From contig CALXSS010000009.1 in the NCBI GenBank assembly GCA_944391225.1, positions 1 to 46,740 on the forward strand: DNA of 46,740 nt. Reading direction: 5' to 3'. The notes below the pieces were generated by a model. It searched no databases. It was not told the origin of the DNA and was given only the letters and a program-made list of their open reading frames with translations. A program made the position numbers and the translations under genes. Position 1 is the first letter of the stretch. Each line of letters begins with the position of its first letter. Below, in pieces: positions 16,350-25,261 of this stretch. Source of the stretch: an uncultured Clostridia bacterium. Lineage in GTDB: Bacteria; Bacillota; Clostridia; UBA1381.

Positions 16350-17483
16350 TCAGTTATATTTAGCTATTTCGTTTACAGCTTTTGCAGCTTTTATTGCGTC
16401 GTCCTCAGTATTGAAGTAACTGAAGCTGAATCTTACAGCTCCGCGCTCGGCTGTACCCAGAGCGTTATGTATAAGCGGAGCGCAGTGCGCGCCGGCGCGT
16501 GTGGCAATACCATATTCCTCCGCAAGAATACCGCTTACATATGAGGAGCTCATATCCGAAATATTGAGTGATATGACAGGAACACGCACTTCTGCGCTGA
16601 CGTCGCCGTATACCGTTATATCTTCATTTCTGTCCAGATTATCAAGAAAAATTTCACAGAGTGCGGATTCCTTTTTGTGTATAGAGTCTACTCCGGTTTT
16701 TGATATAAACTCTAATGAGCAACTCAGTCCTGCTATGCTGTGGCTGTTCAGAGTTCCCGCCTCAAGAGCGTCCGGCATTGTGTCCGGATGCAGGCGGTCA
16801 AAGCTGCGTATGCCGCTGCCTCCCGATTTGAGGGGGTTTATTTTTATGCCCGGCTTTACGTAAATGCCGCCCGTGCCCTGAGGTCCCATAAGCCCCTTGT
16901 GCCCGGTAAAGCAGAACACATCAATATCCTTGACGTTTATGGGCAGTGTGCCGGCTGATTGCGCTCCGTCTGTGATAAGCAAAAGCCCGTATTTCTTTTT
17001 TAATTCAATAAAAAAATCAAGCTCGGCTGTGTTACCTGTTACATTAGAGGCATGGTTAATCACGAACGCTTTTGTGTTGTTTTTGATAAGCTTTTCAACA
17101 GACTTGTAATCAAGGATGCCTCTGCTGTCAATATGGATATATGACACCTCCGTGCCGCGCATTTGCGCCAGGTAGAGAGGACGCAGCGCTGAATTGTGCT
17201 CGGTTACTGTGGTGATCACATGGTCTCCGTTGCTGAAAATACCGTGTATAGCCGTGTTGAGCGCTTCGGTAGCATTTGAGCAGAATGCAATGTCAGAGGC
17301 GCTTTCTGCGCCTATAAGCGAAGCTATCTGTCTGCGGGCTTTGTATACTGCTCTTGAGGCAGTTATCGACGCGCTGTGCGCGCCTCTGCCGGGACTTCCA
17401 AAGGTGCTGATGGCATTGGCAACAGCTTCTGCCACGCCGGGCGGCTTGAGCAGAGTAGTTGCCGCGTTGTCAAGATATATCAT
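16350..17483 (-). CDS. Cysteine desulfurase family protein
   Basis: The 377-residue class V aminotransferase-fold enzyme uses pyridoxal phosphate to take sulfur from cysteine. The PLP lysine is Lys 196 in FTGHKGLMGPQGTGG, and the active-site cysteine is Cys 334 in ATRAGAHCAPLIH. The N-terminus MIYLDNAATT is typical. Among desulfurases it resembles the Clostridia group that sits beside DUF3343 genes rather than housekeeping IscS or SufS; no SufB/C/D or IscU is nearby. Its own promoter is at 17506-17534. Confidence 0.92.
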   Translation of the reverse strand: MIYLDNAATTLLKPPGVAEAVANAISTFGSPGRGAHSASITASRAVYKARRQIASLIGAESASDIAFCSNATEALNTAIHGIFSNGDHVITTVTEHNSALRPLYLAQMRGTEVSYIHIDSRGILDYKSVEKLIKNNTKAFVINHASNVTGNTAELDFFIELKKKYGLLLITDGAQSAGTLPINVKDIDVFCFTGHKGLMGPQGTGGIYVKPGIKINPLKSGGSGIRSFDRLHPDTMPDALEAGTLNSHSIAGLSCSLEFISKTGVDSIHKKESALCEIFLDNLDRNEDITVYGDVSAEVRVPVISLNISDMSSSYVSGILAEEYGIATRAGAHCAPLIHNALGTAERGAVRFSFSYFNTEDDAIKAAKAVNEIAKYN

Positions 17484-17505
17484 ATAACACCGCCTTTTTT
17501 ATTTT

Positions 17506-17534
17506 AGTATATCACATATTTATTACGGTTTCAA
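17506..17534 (-). promoter_or_regulatory. Promoter of the cysteine desulfurase-DUF3343 operon
   Basis: Minus-strand TTGAAA (17534-17529) and TATACT (17511-17506) with a 17-base spacer, 22 bases before the start codon. Confidence 0.78.
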
Positions 17535-17563
17535 TAAATTTTTATAAATGTTAATATAATGTA

Positions 17564-17592
17564 TTTACTTTTTTAGAACAATGGTGTATAAT
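17564..17592 (+). promoter_or_regulatory. Promoter of the alpha-galactosidase gene
   Basis: TTTACT (17564-17569) and TATAAT (17587-17592) with a 17-base spacer, 39 bases before ATG. It is divergent from the desulfurase promoter. Confidence 0.7.
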
Positions 17593-17631
17593 AAGCAAAA
17601 CTATCGTAATAAAATGATTGGAGGATAGTAT

Positions 17632-18912
17632 ATGAGTATTGTTTTAAACGGAAGAAAGGATATTTCTGCGCCGCCTATGGGTTGGAACAGCTGGGACTGC
17701 TATGGGGCGAGCGTAAAAGAGTCTGAGGTCAGGGCAAACGCTGAGTACATGGCAAAAGCTCTGAAGGAATACGGCTGGGAATATATTGTTGTTGACATAC
17801 AGTGGTATGAGCCGAATGCGTCAAGCAATGAATACAACAGCGGAGCAGAGCTTGTGATGGACGAGTATTCGCGGCTTATGCCTGCCGAAAATCGTTTCCC
17901 CTCAGCTGAGGGAGGAAAGGGCTTTGCGCCGCTGGGAGATTATATACATTCGCTCGGGCTTAAGTTCGGAATACATATTCTGCGCGGAATACCGCGTCAG
18001 GCGGTGAGGAAAAATACAGCGATCATGGGTACTGACAGGCGCGCGGCAGAGATCGCGGATATAGGCAGCATCTGCGAGTGGAACAGTGATATGTGCGGAG
18101 TTGATATGTCGCGCGAGGGCGCGCAGGAATATTATGATTCGCTGTTTGAACTTTATGCTTCATGGGGCGTGGATCTTGTAAAGGTAGACGATATAGCAAG
18201 ACCGTATCACCCCTCAGAGGTGGAGGCTATAAGAAAGGCAATAGATAAGACGGGCAGACAGATCGTGTTATCGTTATCGCCGGGAGACGCATCTCTGAGC
18301 GCTGCGGAGCATCTTTGCGAAAATGCGAATATGTGGAGAATAACTGATGATTTTTGGGATGCGTGGGAGCCGCTAAGAAAAATGTTTGACTATTGCCGCG
18401 GTTGGTTTCCGTATACGGGCGAAGGGCATTTTCCTGACTGTGACATGCTGCCGCTTGGAAAAATAGGCATACGATCTCTTGGCGGAGCGCGTATGACTAA
18501 TTTTACAGAGGATGAGCAGAAGCTTCTGATGTCGCTGTGGTGCATATTCAGATCACCCCTGATGTTTGGCGGGGATATGGTGTACAATGATGATTTTACG
18601 CTGTCGCTTATGCAGAATAAAGAGCTGATAGCTATTGATCAGCGTTCGCATGCCGGACGGGAGCTGTACAGAAAGGGCAGTGAGATAGTATGGGCGGCGA
18701 ACGGAGAAAAAGGAGTATACTATCTTGCTCAGTTCAATATAGGCGAAGCCGGAATAACAGCAGTTACGCCGCTTTCGTATTTAGGGATAGAGGACAGAGT
18801 ATCAGCAGTAGAGCTGTGGACAGGCGAACACGCGGAGATAACAGCTGAGAATGAGATAGTATCACATGTCGCGCCGCACGGGGTATGTATATATAAGATC
18901 AGTATATTATAG
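17632..18912 (+). CDS. GH27-type alpha-galactosidase, cytoplasmic
   Basis: The 426-residue enzyme shows the clan D signature PPMGWNSWDCYG at about 15-26, and the nucleophile region DLVKVDDIARPY (Asp 186). The acid/base region is WRITDDFWDAW (Asp 240, four residues after Arg as in other GH27 enzymes). FRSPLMFGGD follows, then a C-terminal beta domain. It should release terminal alpha-galactose from melibiose- or raffinose-type oligosaccharides. Some relatives act on other alpha-linked sugars, so the precise substrate is inferred. There is no signal peptide. GGAGG lies seven bases before ATG. It is monocistronic, with its own promoter and terminator. Confidence 0.88.
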   Translation: MSIVLNGRKDISAPPMGWNSWDCYGASVKESEVRANAEYMAKALKEYGWEYIVVDIQWYEPNASSNEYNSGAELVMDEYSRLMPAENRFPSAEGGKGFAPLGDYIHSLGLKFGIHILRGIPRQAVRKNTAIMGTDRRAAEIADIGSICEWNSDMCGVDMSREGAQEYYDSLFELYASWGVDLVKVDDIARPYHPSEVEAIRKAIDKTGRQIVLSLSPGDASLSAAEHLCENANMWRITDDFWDAWEPLRKMFDYCRGWFPYTGEGHFPDCDMLPLGKIGIRSLGGARMTNFTEDEQKLLMSLWCIFRSPLMFGGDMVYNDDFTLSLMQNKELIAIDQRSHAGRELYRKGSEIVWAANGEKGVYYLAQFNIGEAGITAVTPLSYLGIEDRVSAVELWTGEHAEITAENEIVSHVAPHGVCIYKISIL

Positions 18913-18923
18913 TATAATTGTAG

Positions 18924-18959
18924 AAAAAAGCTGAATTTTAATGAATTTGGCTTTTTTTC
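18924..18959 (+). terminator. Terminator of the alpha-galactosidase gene
   Basis: AAAAAAGC (18924-18931) pairs with GCTTTTTT (18950-18957), with partial pairing inside. The T-run directly abuts the next promoter. Confidence 0.75.
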
Positions 18960-18988
18960 TTGACATTTTCATTCATAATATGTATAAT
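18960..18988 (+). promoter_or_regulatory. Promoter of the NSS transporter gene
   Basis: Consensus TTGACA (18960-18965) and TATAAT (18983-18988) with a 17-base spacer, 39 bases before ATG. Confidence 0.88.
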
Positions 18989-19027
18989 AATCTGTATATA
19001 ATAAAATAAACAGAGAAGGGGATTCTT

Positions 19028-20383
19028 ATGGAAAAGAAAAGACATACTTTTTCCGGCGGACTCGGCTTTGTCCTTGCTGCGGCAGGCTCGGCTGTTGGTC
19101 TGGGCAATATATGGAGATTTCCGTATCTTGCTGCTAAGCACGGCGGCGGTATCTTTCTGCTGGTATATATCGTGCTTGTATTCACTTTTGGTTACTCACT
19201 GATGACTGCTGAAAATGCCATAGGAAGGCGCAGCGGCAAAAGCTCGCTTGATGCGTTTGCATCGCTCAATAAAAAATGGGGTTTTGTCGGTATAATAGCA
19301 ACAGTGATACCATGTATAATTCTGCCGTATTATGATGTTATCGGCGGCTGGGTTCTCAGGTATTTCCTTGCGTATATTACAGGCGGCGCTGCTCAGGCAG
19401 CGGGCGACACTTATTTTACAGATATGCTCGGTTCACCTATGGTACTTCTTATTGGACAGACTGTGTTCACGCTTTTGGTGGTGCTTGTATTGCTAAGAGG
19501 TGTTCAGAAGGGTGTTGAGCGGGTAAGTGTTATACTTATGCCGATACTTGTTCTGTTAGCGATAGGTATTTCGATCTATTCAATAACGCTGCCAGGCGCT
19601 ATTGAGGGTGTTAAGTATTTCTTCATACCAAACTTTGAGCATTTCAGTATATCGAGTGTGCTTGCGGCGATGGGACAGATGTTCTACTCTCTGTCGCTTG
19701 CAATGGGTATTATGATAGCATATGGTTCATATCTGCCAAAGGACAGCCCGCTTGAAAAGAATGTTAGCAGGATAGAGCTATTTGATACACTTATAGCTGT
19801 TATAGCAGGACTTATGATAATCCCGGCTGTATTTGCGTTTTCGGACGGCGACAGCTCGGCGCTCAATAAAGGTCCCGGACTTATGTTCCAGACGCTGCCG
19901 AAGGTATTTAATGACATGCCTATGTCAAACATAATAGGCGCGGCGTTTTTCTTCCTTGTATTTGCAGCGGCGCTCACATCGGCAATTTCTATAATGGAAA
20001 CGATAGTTGCATGTGTATGTGACCATTTTGGTATAGCAAGAACAAAGGCGATAATGATCGTAGGCGTTGCGGCATGGCTTGTAAGCTTCCTGCCTGCGCT
20101 TGGATATAGTGTTCTTTCTGATGTTAAGATATTGAAGTTTGATATCCTTGACTTCATGGATTTCATAACTAACGCGGTTCTTATGCCTATATGCGCGTTC
20201 CTTGTATGTATGTTTGTAACATTTGGTATAGGCACTAAGGTGATAGAGGACGAGGTATGTATCTCGGGCAGCTTCAAGAGAAAGCGTTTGTTCGAGGTCA
20301 TGATAAAGTTCATTGCACCTGTATTTGTATGTGCGATACTTGTTTCATCAGTTCTTGAGTCATTCGGAGTTATTGCATTTTAA
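19028..20383 (+). CDS. NSS-family sodium-dependent transporter
   Basis: The 451-residue integral membrane protein is a neurotransmitter:sodium symporter homologue of the bacterial type (LeuT/MhsT-like, about 11 helices). It opens with the family motif GFVLAAAGSAVGLGNIWRFP, whose unwound helix 1 forms part of the sodium and substrate sites. Bacterial members mostly carry amino acids with sodium. The substrate cannot be told. AGAAGGGG lies before ATG. It converges on the glutamine synthetase gene through a shared terminator. Confidence 0.93.
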   Translation: MEKKRHTFSGGLGFVLAAAGSAVGLGNIWRFPYLAAKHGGGIFLLVYIVLVFTFGYSLMTAENAIGRRSGKSSLDAFASLNKKWGFVGIIATVIPCIILPYYDVIGGWVLRYFLAYITGGAAQAAGDTYFTDMLGSPMVLLIGQTVFTLLVVLVLLRGVQKGVERVSVILMPILVLLAIGISIYSITLPGAIEGVKYFFIPNFEHFSISSVLAAMGQMFYSLSLAMGIMIAYGSYLPKDSPLEKNVSRIELFDTLIAVIAGLMIIPAVFAFSDGDSSALNKGPGLMFQTLPKVFNDMPMSNIIGAAFFFLVFAAALTSAISIMETIVACVCDHFGIARTKAIMIVGVAAWLVSFLPALGYSVLSDVKILKFDILDFMDFITNAVLMPICAFLVCMFVTFGIGTKVIEDEVCISGSFKRKRLFEVMIKFIAPVFVCAILVSSVLESFGVIAF

Positions 20384-20384
20384 T

Positions 20385-20427
20385 AAAAAAAGATTTCCGG
20401 CGTTGTTTTGCCGGAAATCTTTTTTTA
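20385..20427. terminator. Bidirectional terminator
   Basis: AAAAAAAGATTTCCGGC (20385-20401) and GCCGGAAATCTTTTTTT (20410-20426) form a perfect stem with an 8-base loop and T-runs on both strands. Confidence 0.93.
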
Positions 20428-22521
20428 TTATACGTGATACAGAAGATCGGTATATGTCGGGAACGGCCAATAATCTTTAGCCACTATCGTTTCAAGCTTA
20501 TCTGCGGTCTTGCGCAGCGAATTCATCACAGGTATTACAGTGTCAACATAATACTTGCCGCATGCGAATGGATCAACATTGAGGTCAGGAGTTTTTGATA
20601 CGACTGATTCAAGCTCCTGTATTCTTATTATAAGATCCTCGGTAAGATCGTTTAGCTTGTTGGCAAGCTCTGTTTCTTTCTTAGGCTCAATGCCTATAGC
20701 TCTCTTGTCAATAACATTCTCAATGACAAACTTTGAATACTTAAGACATGCAGGGAGTATCTCCTGTCTTGCCATATCAAGCATAGTAAGCGCTTCAATA
20801 TTGAGCGACTTATCGTAATCCTCCATCATGATGTCAGTTCTTGTGCTTGTTTCAGTCCTTGAGAATACGCCGTGCTTTTCAAACAAAGCGAGTGAAAGCT
20901 CTGACTTGAACAGCGGCATAGCCTCAGGAGTAGTCTTGAGATTGTGGAGACCTCTGCGCTCAGCCTCTTCTACCCATTCATCACTGTAGCCATTGCCGTT
21001 GAAAATCACTCTGTCGTGATTCTTGAATATATTTATCGCAATTTCAAGAGCCTTGGCCTTTACGTCCTCGCAGCCCTCAAGCTCATCAGCGCATTCGCCG
21101 AGCGTATCCGCAACTATTGTATTGAGAACGATATTTATGCCTGCTATAGACTGAGCAGAACCGGGCATTCTGAATTCAAATCTGTTTCCGGTGAATGCAA
21201 AAGGTGATGTTCTGTTTCTGTCGGTAGCATCCTTCTTGAGTATAGGCAGAGCCTCTACGCCTGTTTCAAGGAATTCTCCGGCAGTGCTGTCCTCGTGCTT
21301 GCCTGTTTTAAGCTCATCAACTACCTGTGCAAGCTGATCGCCAAGGTATACGGATACTATCGCCGGCGGAGCCTCGTTAGCGCCAAGACGGTGGTCGTTG
21401 CCTGCCGTTGCAACGGATACTCTCAAAATATCTGCATATTTGTCTACAGCCTTTATCACTGCGGCAAGGAATAGCAGGAACTGTACGTTTTCAAGCGGCT
21501 TGCTGCCGGGCTTGAAAAGAAGCTCGCCGTCAGATGTGCCTATCGACCAGTTGTTGTGCTTGCCCGAACCGTTTATACCCTCATATGGCTTTTCGTGGAG
21601 CAGGCAGTAGAAGCCATGATGATCTGCTACCTTTTTGAGTATTTCCATTGTGAGCTGATTATGGTCTGTAGAAATATTGGTCGTCGAGAATATCGGCGCG
21701 ATCTCATGCTGTGACGGCGCTACCTCGTTATGCTTTGTTTTTACATATACTCCAAGCTTCCAGAGCTCCTCGTCTACCTCTTTCATGAATTTGGAAACTC
21801 TTTCTTTGATCTGACCAAAATAATGGTCATCCATTTCCTGTCCCTTAGGCGGCATTGCTCCGAACAGTGTTCTGCCTGTGAGGACAAGATCCTTTCTCTG
21901 GTTGCGCAGCTCCTTGTCAACAAGGAAATATTCCTGCTCCGGACCTACATAGGATGTTACTCTTGCAGGCTCTTTGCCAAAGAATTTTAATACTCTTTTA
22001 GCTTCTTTATTGATAGCCTCTACAGATCTCAGAAGAGGCGTTTTCTTGTCAAGCACCTCGCCGGTGTACGAAAGGAAAGAGGTGGGGATATAAAGGGAAT
22101 TATCCTTTATAAAAGCGAATGATGTCGGATCCCATGCAGTATATCCTCTCGCTTCAAATGTGGCTCTGAGTCCGCCTGAGGGGAATGAGGATGCGTCAGG
22201 CTCTCCCATTACAAGCTCCTTGCCCGAAAACTCCATGATAACGTTGTTATCTGCCGTAGGTGCGATGAATGAATCATGCTTTTCAGCAGTGAATCCTGTC
22301 ATAGGCTGGAACCAATGCGTATAGTGAGTGCATCCGTTCTCGATCGCCCAGTCCTTCATCGCGTTGGCAACAACCTCCGCAACTCTCTCGTCAAGCTTTG
22401 TGCCGTCGCTGATAGTTTTAAGCAATGATTTATATGTCGCCTTTGGCAGACGCTCCTTCATTGTAGCCAGATTGAATACCTTGCTGCCAAAAATCTCAGC
22501 CACATTACCGTTTGTCATCAT
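20428..22521 (-). CDS. glnN: Type III glutamine synthetase
   Basis: The 697-residue enzyme is the large GSIII form of glutamine synthetase (ATP, glutamate and ammonia to glutamine), found in Bacteroidetes, cyanobacteria and Clostridia. Signatures include [69 protein letters not shown] and the C-terminal [13 protein letters not shown]. Its length fits the family. Ribosome site AGGAGG lies nine bases before tandem ATG ATG codons (22521 and 22518). No GlnR, ANTAR or PII gene is adjacent. The leader contains a terminator hairpin directly after the promoter, suggesting attenuation. Confidence 0.96.
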   Translation of the reverse strand: MMTNGNVAEIFGSKVFNLATMKERLPKATYKSLLKTISDGTKLDERVAEVVANAMKDWAIENGCTHYTHWFQPMTGFTAEKHDSFIAPTADNNVIMEFSGKELVMGEPDASSFPSGGLRATFEARGYTAWDPTSFAFIKDNSLYIPTSFLSYTGEVLDKKTPLLRSVEAINKEAKRVLKFFGKEPARVTSYVGPEQEYFLVDKELRNQRKDLVLTGRTLFGAMPPKGQEMDDHYFGQIKERVSKFMKEVDEELWKLGVYVKTKHNEVAPSQHEIAPIFSTTNISTDHNQLTMEILKKVADHHGFYCLLHEKPYEGINGSGKHNNWSIGTSDGELLFKPGSKPLENVQFLLFLAAVIKAVDKYADILRVSVATAGNDHRLGANEAPPAIVSVYLGDQLAQVVDELKTGKHEDSTAGEFLETGVEALPILKKDATDRNRTSPFAFTGNRFEFRMPGSAQSIAGINIVLNTIVADTLGECADELEGCEDVKAKALEIAINIFKNHDRVIFNGNGYSDEWVEEAERRGLHNLKTTPEAMPLFKSELSLALFEKHGVFSRTETSTRTDIMMEDYDKSLNIEALTMLDMARQEILPACLKYSKFVIENVIDKRAIGIEPKKETELANKLNDLTEDLIIRIQELESVVSKTPDLNVDPFACGKYYVDTVIPVMNSLRKTADKLETIVAKDYWPFPTYTDLLYHV

Positions 22522-22591
22522 AATTATATACCTCCTGCCTTGCGCCGAATAATTCTGGATAAAACAAGTTCATATATTTTTGATTTTATCC

Positions 22592-22631
22592 AAAAAAGGT
22601 GTTTTATATCCAGTAAATATAAAACACCTTT
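22592..22631 (-). terminator. Leader terminator (attenuator) of the glutamine synthetase gene
   Basis: On the minus strand AAAGGTGTTTTATAT pairs perfectly with ATATAAAACACCTTT (loop of seven), followed by T6 (plus A 22592-22597). It lies about 25 bases after the predicted transcription start and 70 bases before the start codon, inside the leader. A second hairpin follows, GGATAAAA/TTTTATCC (about 22557-22591). Full-length expression would need read-through or antitermination. Confidence 0.75.
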
Positions 22632-22665
22632 GTCTCATCCCGCGCGATCTTTAAATTATAGTAAT

Positions 22666-22693
22666 ATTATATCATGTTTTTTCAAAAAGTCAA
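22666..22693 (-). promoter_or_regulatory. Promoter of the glutamine synthetase gene
   Basis: TTGACT (22693-22688) and TATAAT (22671-22666) on the minus strand with a 16-base spacer. Confidence 0.8.
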
Positions 22694-22792
22694 TAAGCAA
22701 TTAACTAAAATTGTATTTATATAATATTTATATATTTGTGCAATTTAACAAAACTACAGTAATAACTGTCGGTATAAACTTTATCGAAGATA

Positions 22793-22875
22793 TAGACAAA
22801 GCGAAAGGCTTATGGTAAAATGTAAGTATAATAATCTCTTAAGCAATTGTAAAACTACGTTTCACAATTGCTTAA
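22793..22875 (+). promoter_or_regulatory. Promoter and leader hairpin of the GH43-like gene
   Basis: TAGACA (22793-22798) and TAAAAT (22816-22821) with a 17-base spacer form a candidate promoter. TTAAGCAATTGT (22839-22850) pairs perfectly with ACAATTGCTTAA (22864-22875), 25 bases before the ribosome site. There is no T-run after it, so it may be an operator or a stabilising stem rather than a terminator. Confidence 0.5.
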
Positions 22876-22914
22876 TAATAATCCCTGAGAAGGAGATATG
22901 GAGGAGTTGTGATT

Positions 22915-23820
22915 ATGGAAGGATATTTGTTTGTGCATTTTAAGGGCACTGAAAGCACACCGGATGAGGAGCAGATCTATTTTGCGCTTTCGCGAGATGC
23001 TCTTACCTGGCAGAATGTGAACGGCGGGAATCCGATAATAAAATCGGAGCAGGGAGAAAAGGGACTCAGAGACCCGCATATACTGCGCGCCGAAAACGGA
23101 AGGTTTTATATGATAGCTACAGATCTGAGCATATATTCAAGGCGTGGAATGAAGGATATGTGGACTGATTGTCAGACGCGCGGCTCTCGCCGGATAGCAG
23201 TATGGGAATCGGATGATCTTGTGAACTGGTCAGAGCAGCGGATGGTGACGGTGGCTGCTGAGGATGCCGGTTGCGCGTGGGCTCCGGAGTCGATATACGA
23301 TCACGAGCGCGGAGAGTACATGGTGTTTTGGGCGTCAAAGACTGCTGAGGACGGATTTAAAAAGCAGCGCATTTGGCGCGCTTACACAAAGGATTTTATC
23401 AGCTTTTCAAAGCCTGAAAAGTATATAGACAGGGAATACTCAGTCATAGATACATCTATAATATATGAATCTGGCATATATTACAGGTTCACAAAAGATG
23501 AGGATGCTAAAACAGTATTTCTTGAATGCAGCGAAAGCCTTAGCGGAGAGTTTAAAATGCAGGATAAATTCACTCTTAGATCAGATTACGGATATGAGGG
23601 ACCCACTATATGCAGATTAAATGATAATTCCGGCTGGTGCCTGTTGATGGACAACTTTGCCACGCACGAGGGATATAAGCCGTTTATTGCAAGCTCTATT
23701 GCGGAGGCGCAGTTTAGCGCGATGCAGGGCTTTAAAACGCCTGATATTTTCCGGCATGGAACTATAGTGCCAATTACTGAAAAGGAGTATCAGGCTATAG
23801 AGAATAAATACGGTATTTGA
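22915..23820 (+). CDS. GH43-like glycosidase (five-bladed propeller), cytoplasmic
   Basis: The 301-residue protein looks like a glycoside hydrolase family 43-type beta-propeller. It contains EEQIYFALSRDALTWQNVNG, GLRDPHILRAENGRFYMIAT, VWESDDLVNWSE, CAWAPESIYD, VIDTSIIYESGIYYRFTKD and YGYEGPTI. The Asp of RDPH, the Asp of VIDTSI and the Glu of YEGP are candidate catalytic residues. Such proteins usually act on arabinose, xylose or galactose side chains. There is no signal peptide. ATG 22915 is preferred to GTG 22909 because GGAGGAG (22900-22906) is eight bases from the ATG. Substrate not determinable. Confidence 0.78.
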   Translation: MEGYLFVHFKGTESTPDEEQIYFALSRDALTWQNVNGGNPIIKSEQGEKGLRDPHILRAENGRFYMIATDLSIYSRRGMKDMWTDCQTRGSRRIAVWESDDLVNWSEQRMVTVAAEDAGCAWAPESIYDHERGEYMVFWASKTAEDGFKKQRIWRAYTKDFISFSKPEKYIDREYSVIDTSIIYESGIYYRFTKDEDAKTVFLECSESLSGEFKMQDKFTLRSDYGYEGPTICRLNDNSGWCLLMDNFATHEGYKPFIASSIAEAQFSAMQGFKTPDIFRHGTIVPITEKEYQAIENKYGI

Positions 23821-23829
23821 AGATACTAT

Positions 23830-23875
23830 AAAAAACAGCTGAGCCGCTTAGTGTTGTACGGCTCAGCTGTTTTTT
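23830..23875. terminator. Bidirectional terminator
   Basis: ACAGCTGAGCCG and CGGCTCAGCTGT form a perfect 12-base stem with A- and T-runs on the two sides. The right arm abuts the stop codon of the minus-strand GH3 gene. Confidence 0.92.
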
Positions 23876-24953
23876 AGGAAATGCCGGATAATGCCTTCCA
23901 TTCAACTATTCGTCCGGCAGCCTTGTCTATAGTCTCCATAGGGATCGTTCCGTCATTGACGGCGCATAATATCTCGTTGTAGGCTGTTTCATAGTCGGTA
24001 ACAATTATCATATCATTGCCGGCAGTCACAGCCTGTACATAGGGCGATTCATATTCGTTCATAGCATCCATAGACATATCGTCAGTCATGATTATGCCTG
24101 TAAACGAAAGCTCAGTTCTGAGTATCTCGTGTATAGGCTTTGATATTGAGGCTGGATGCGACGGATCAACATCGTTAATTATATTGTGAGATACAAGTAC
24201 AGCGTCAGCTCCGGCATCTATTCCTGCTTTAAATGGCAGAAAATCGTTTTCACGCAGTGAGTCTATCGGTCTTTCGTCTATTGCTATGCCTGTGTGAGTA
24301 TCGATGTTGTTTCCGTATCCGGGAAAATGCTTAAGGCATGACGCCATGCCATGCTCCTTCATTACCGCCACTACCTCAGAGGCGTACTGAGAAGTGATCA
24401 TCGCGTCACAGCCGAGAGAGCGGTCATAGATGAAGTCCTGCGGATCTGTAGAAACATCTACTACAGGCGCAAGGTTCATGGTTATGCCCAGCTCGCGCAG
24501 CAGATCGGATTTTTCGGCGGTGTTTTCCTTTATGGCATCAAGTCCGCCGTTATTGTAATAGTATTGCGGACTTTCATATTTTTCGTCGCACAGCTGCGGA
24601 TTAGAGCTTACCCTCACAACAGTGCCGCCCTCCTCGTCAACAGCAATAACAGGCTTGATGGCGCACGCGTCCTTGTAGCCCTGTATTTTTTTCTTTACCT
24701 CTTTTTCTGAAAGATCCTTAAAATCAACCGCGAACATAACTATGCCGCCCGGCTGAAGCTCAAGTATATTTTCCATATTCGCGCTGTCGCAGCGTATCAT
24801 CAGCATTTGCGCGACTTTTTCTTCTGTGGTCATATCCTGAAGCTCGTTTTGGGCTTCTGATTTTGTTTCGGCTATCTCCTCCGTTGGTGTCTTGCCGCCG
24901 CAGGCGCAAAGCATAAGGGAAGCAGATAGAATTACAGGTATAAGCCTTTTCAT
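23874..24953 (-). CDS. GH3 beta-N-acetylhexosaminidase-like lipoprotein (NagZ-like)
   Basis: The 359-residue protein has a lipoprotein signal (MKRLIPVILSASLMLCACGG, lipobox LCAC), so it is anchored outside the membrane. The rest is a single-domain GH3 fold: VDEEGGTVVR, the KHFPGYGNNIDTHTG motif that contributes the acid/base His/Asp pair in NagZ enzymes, and IIMTDDMSMDA with the nucleophile Asp. NagZ-type enzymes cleave N-acetylglucosamine from muropeptides or similar sugars. Here an extracellular role in wall turnover or glycan foraging is inferred. ATG 24953 has AAAGGAA upstream; the longer in-frame start at 24992 would spoil the signal peptide. Confidence 0.9.
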   Translation of the reverse strand: MKRLIPVILSASLMLCACGGKTPTEEIAETKSEAQNELQDMTTEEKVAQMLMIRCDSANMENILELQPGGIVMFAVDFKDLSEKEVKKKIQGYKDACAIKPVIAVDEEGGTVVRVSSNPQLCDEKYESPQYYYNNGGLDAIKENTAEKSDLLRELGITMNLAPVVDVSTDPQDFIYDRSLGCDAMITSQYASEVVAVMKEHGMASCLKHFPGYGNNIDTHTGIAIDERPIDSLRENDFLPFKAGIDAGADAVLVSHNIINDVDPSHPASISKPIHEILRTELSFTGIIMTDDMSMDAMNEYESPYVQAVTAGNDMIIVTDYETAYNEILCAVNDGTIPMETIDKAAGRIVEWKALSGIS

Positions 24954-24971
24954 AAATATGATTCCTTTCAG

Positions 24972-25072
24972 GCATGGAAAAGCTTTGTCCATGCCGGTGT
25001 ATTGAGCGCTGTTTTTCTAAAGCGACTTTAGGCTGTTCAAGCTCGCTGCGCTTAGCAACAGTCTCTCAGTAT
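24972..25072 (-). promoter_or_regulatory. Leader of the GH3 gene with hairpins
   Basis: On the minus strand, two stems are visible after the promoter: CTGTT/AACAG with inner AAGC/GCTT, and GGCATGGA/TCCATGCC just before the ribosome site. No T-run follows the second, so it would act, if at all, on translation. No known riboswitch is recognised. Confidence 0.35.
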
Positions 25073-25101
25073 ATTTTAATATATTTGTGCAAAAATGTCA
25101 A
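25073..25101 (-). promoter_or_regulatory. Promoter of the GH3 lipoprotein gene
   Basis: Minus-strand TTGACA (25101-25096) and TAAAAT (25078-25073) with a 17-base spacer. Confidence 0.82.
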
Positions 25102-25151
25102 TATTAAACGCTGAACACAAGAAAAAATCGGATAAAATTCAAAAAAATGTG

Positions 25152-25180
25152 TTGCAAAATTAACAATATAATGTTATAAT
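25152..25180 (+). promoter_or_regulatory. Promoter of the AlkD-WYL-RACo gene set
   Basis: TTGCAA (25152-25157) and TATAAT (25175-25180) with a 17-base spacer, about 80 bases before ATG 25262. Confidence 0.75.
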
Positions 25181-25261
25181 ATAGTCGTTGGCAGGCTCGC
25201 GGCAAGGTGTGTTTATATTAGCGTGTGAGCTTTGCAAACATGTAATAATGGGAGTAAAAAC

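Noticed and set aside
22592..22631. A two-hairpin ANTAR target in the glutamine synthetase leader
   Set aside because: The loop of the main stem has seven bases, and only one of the two required hexaloop stems can be drawn, so I do not claim ANTAR control.
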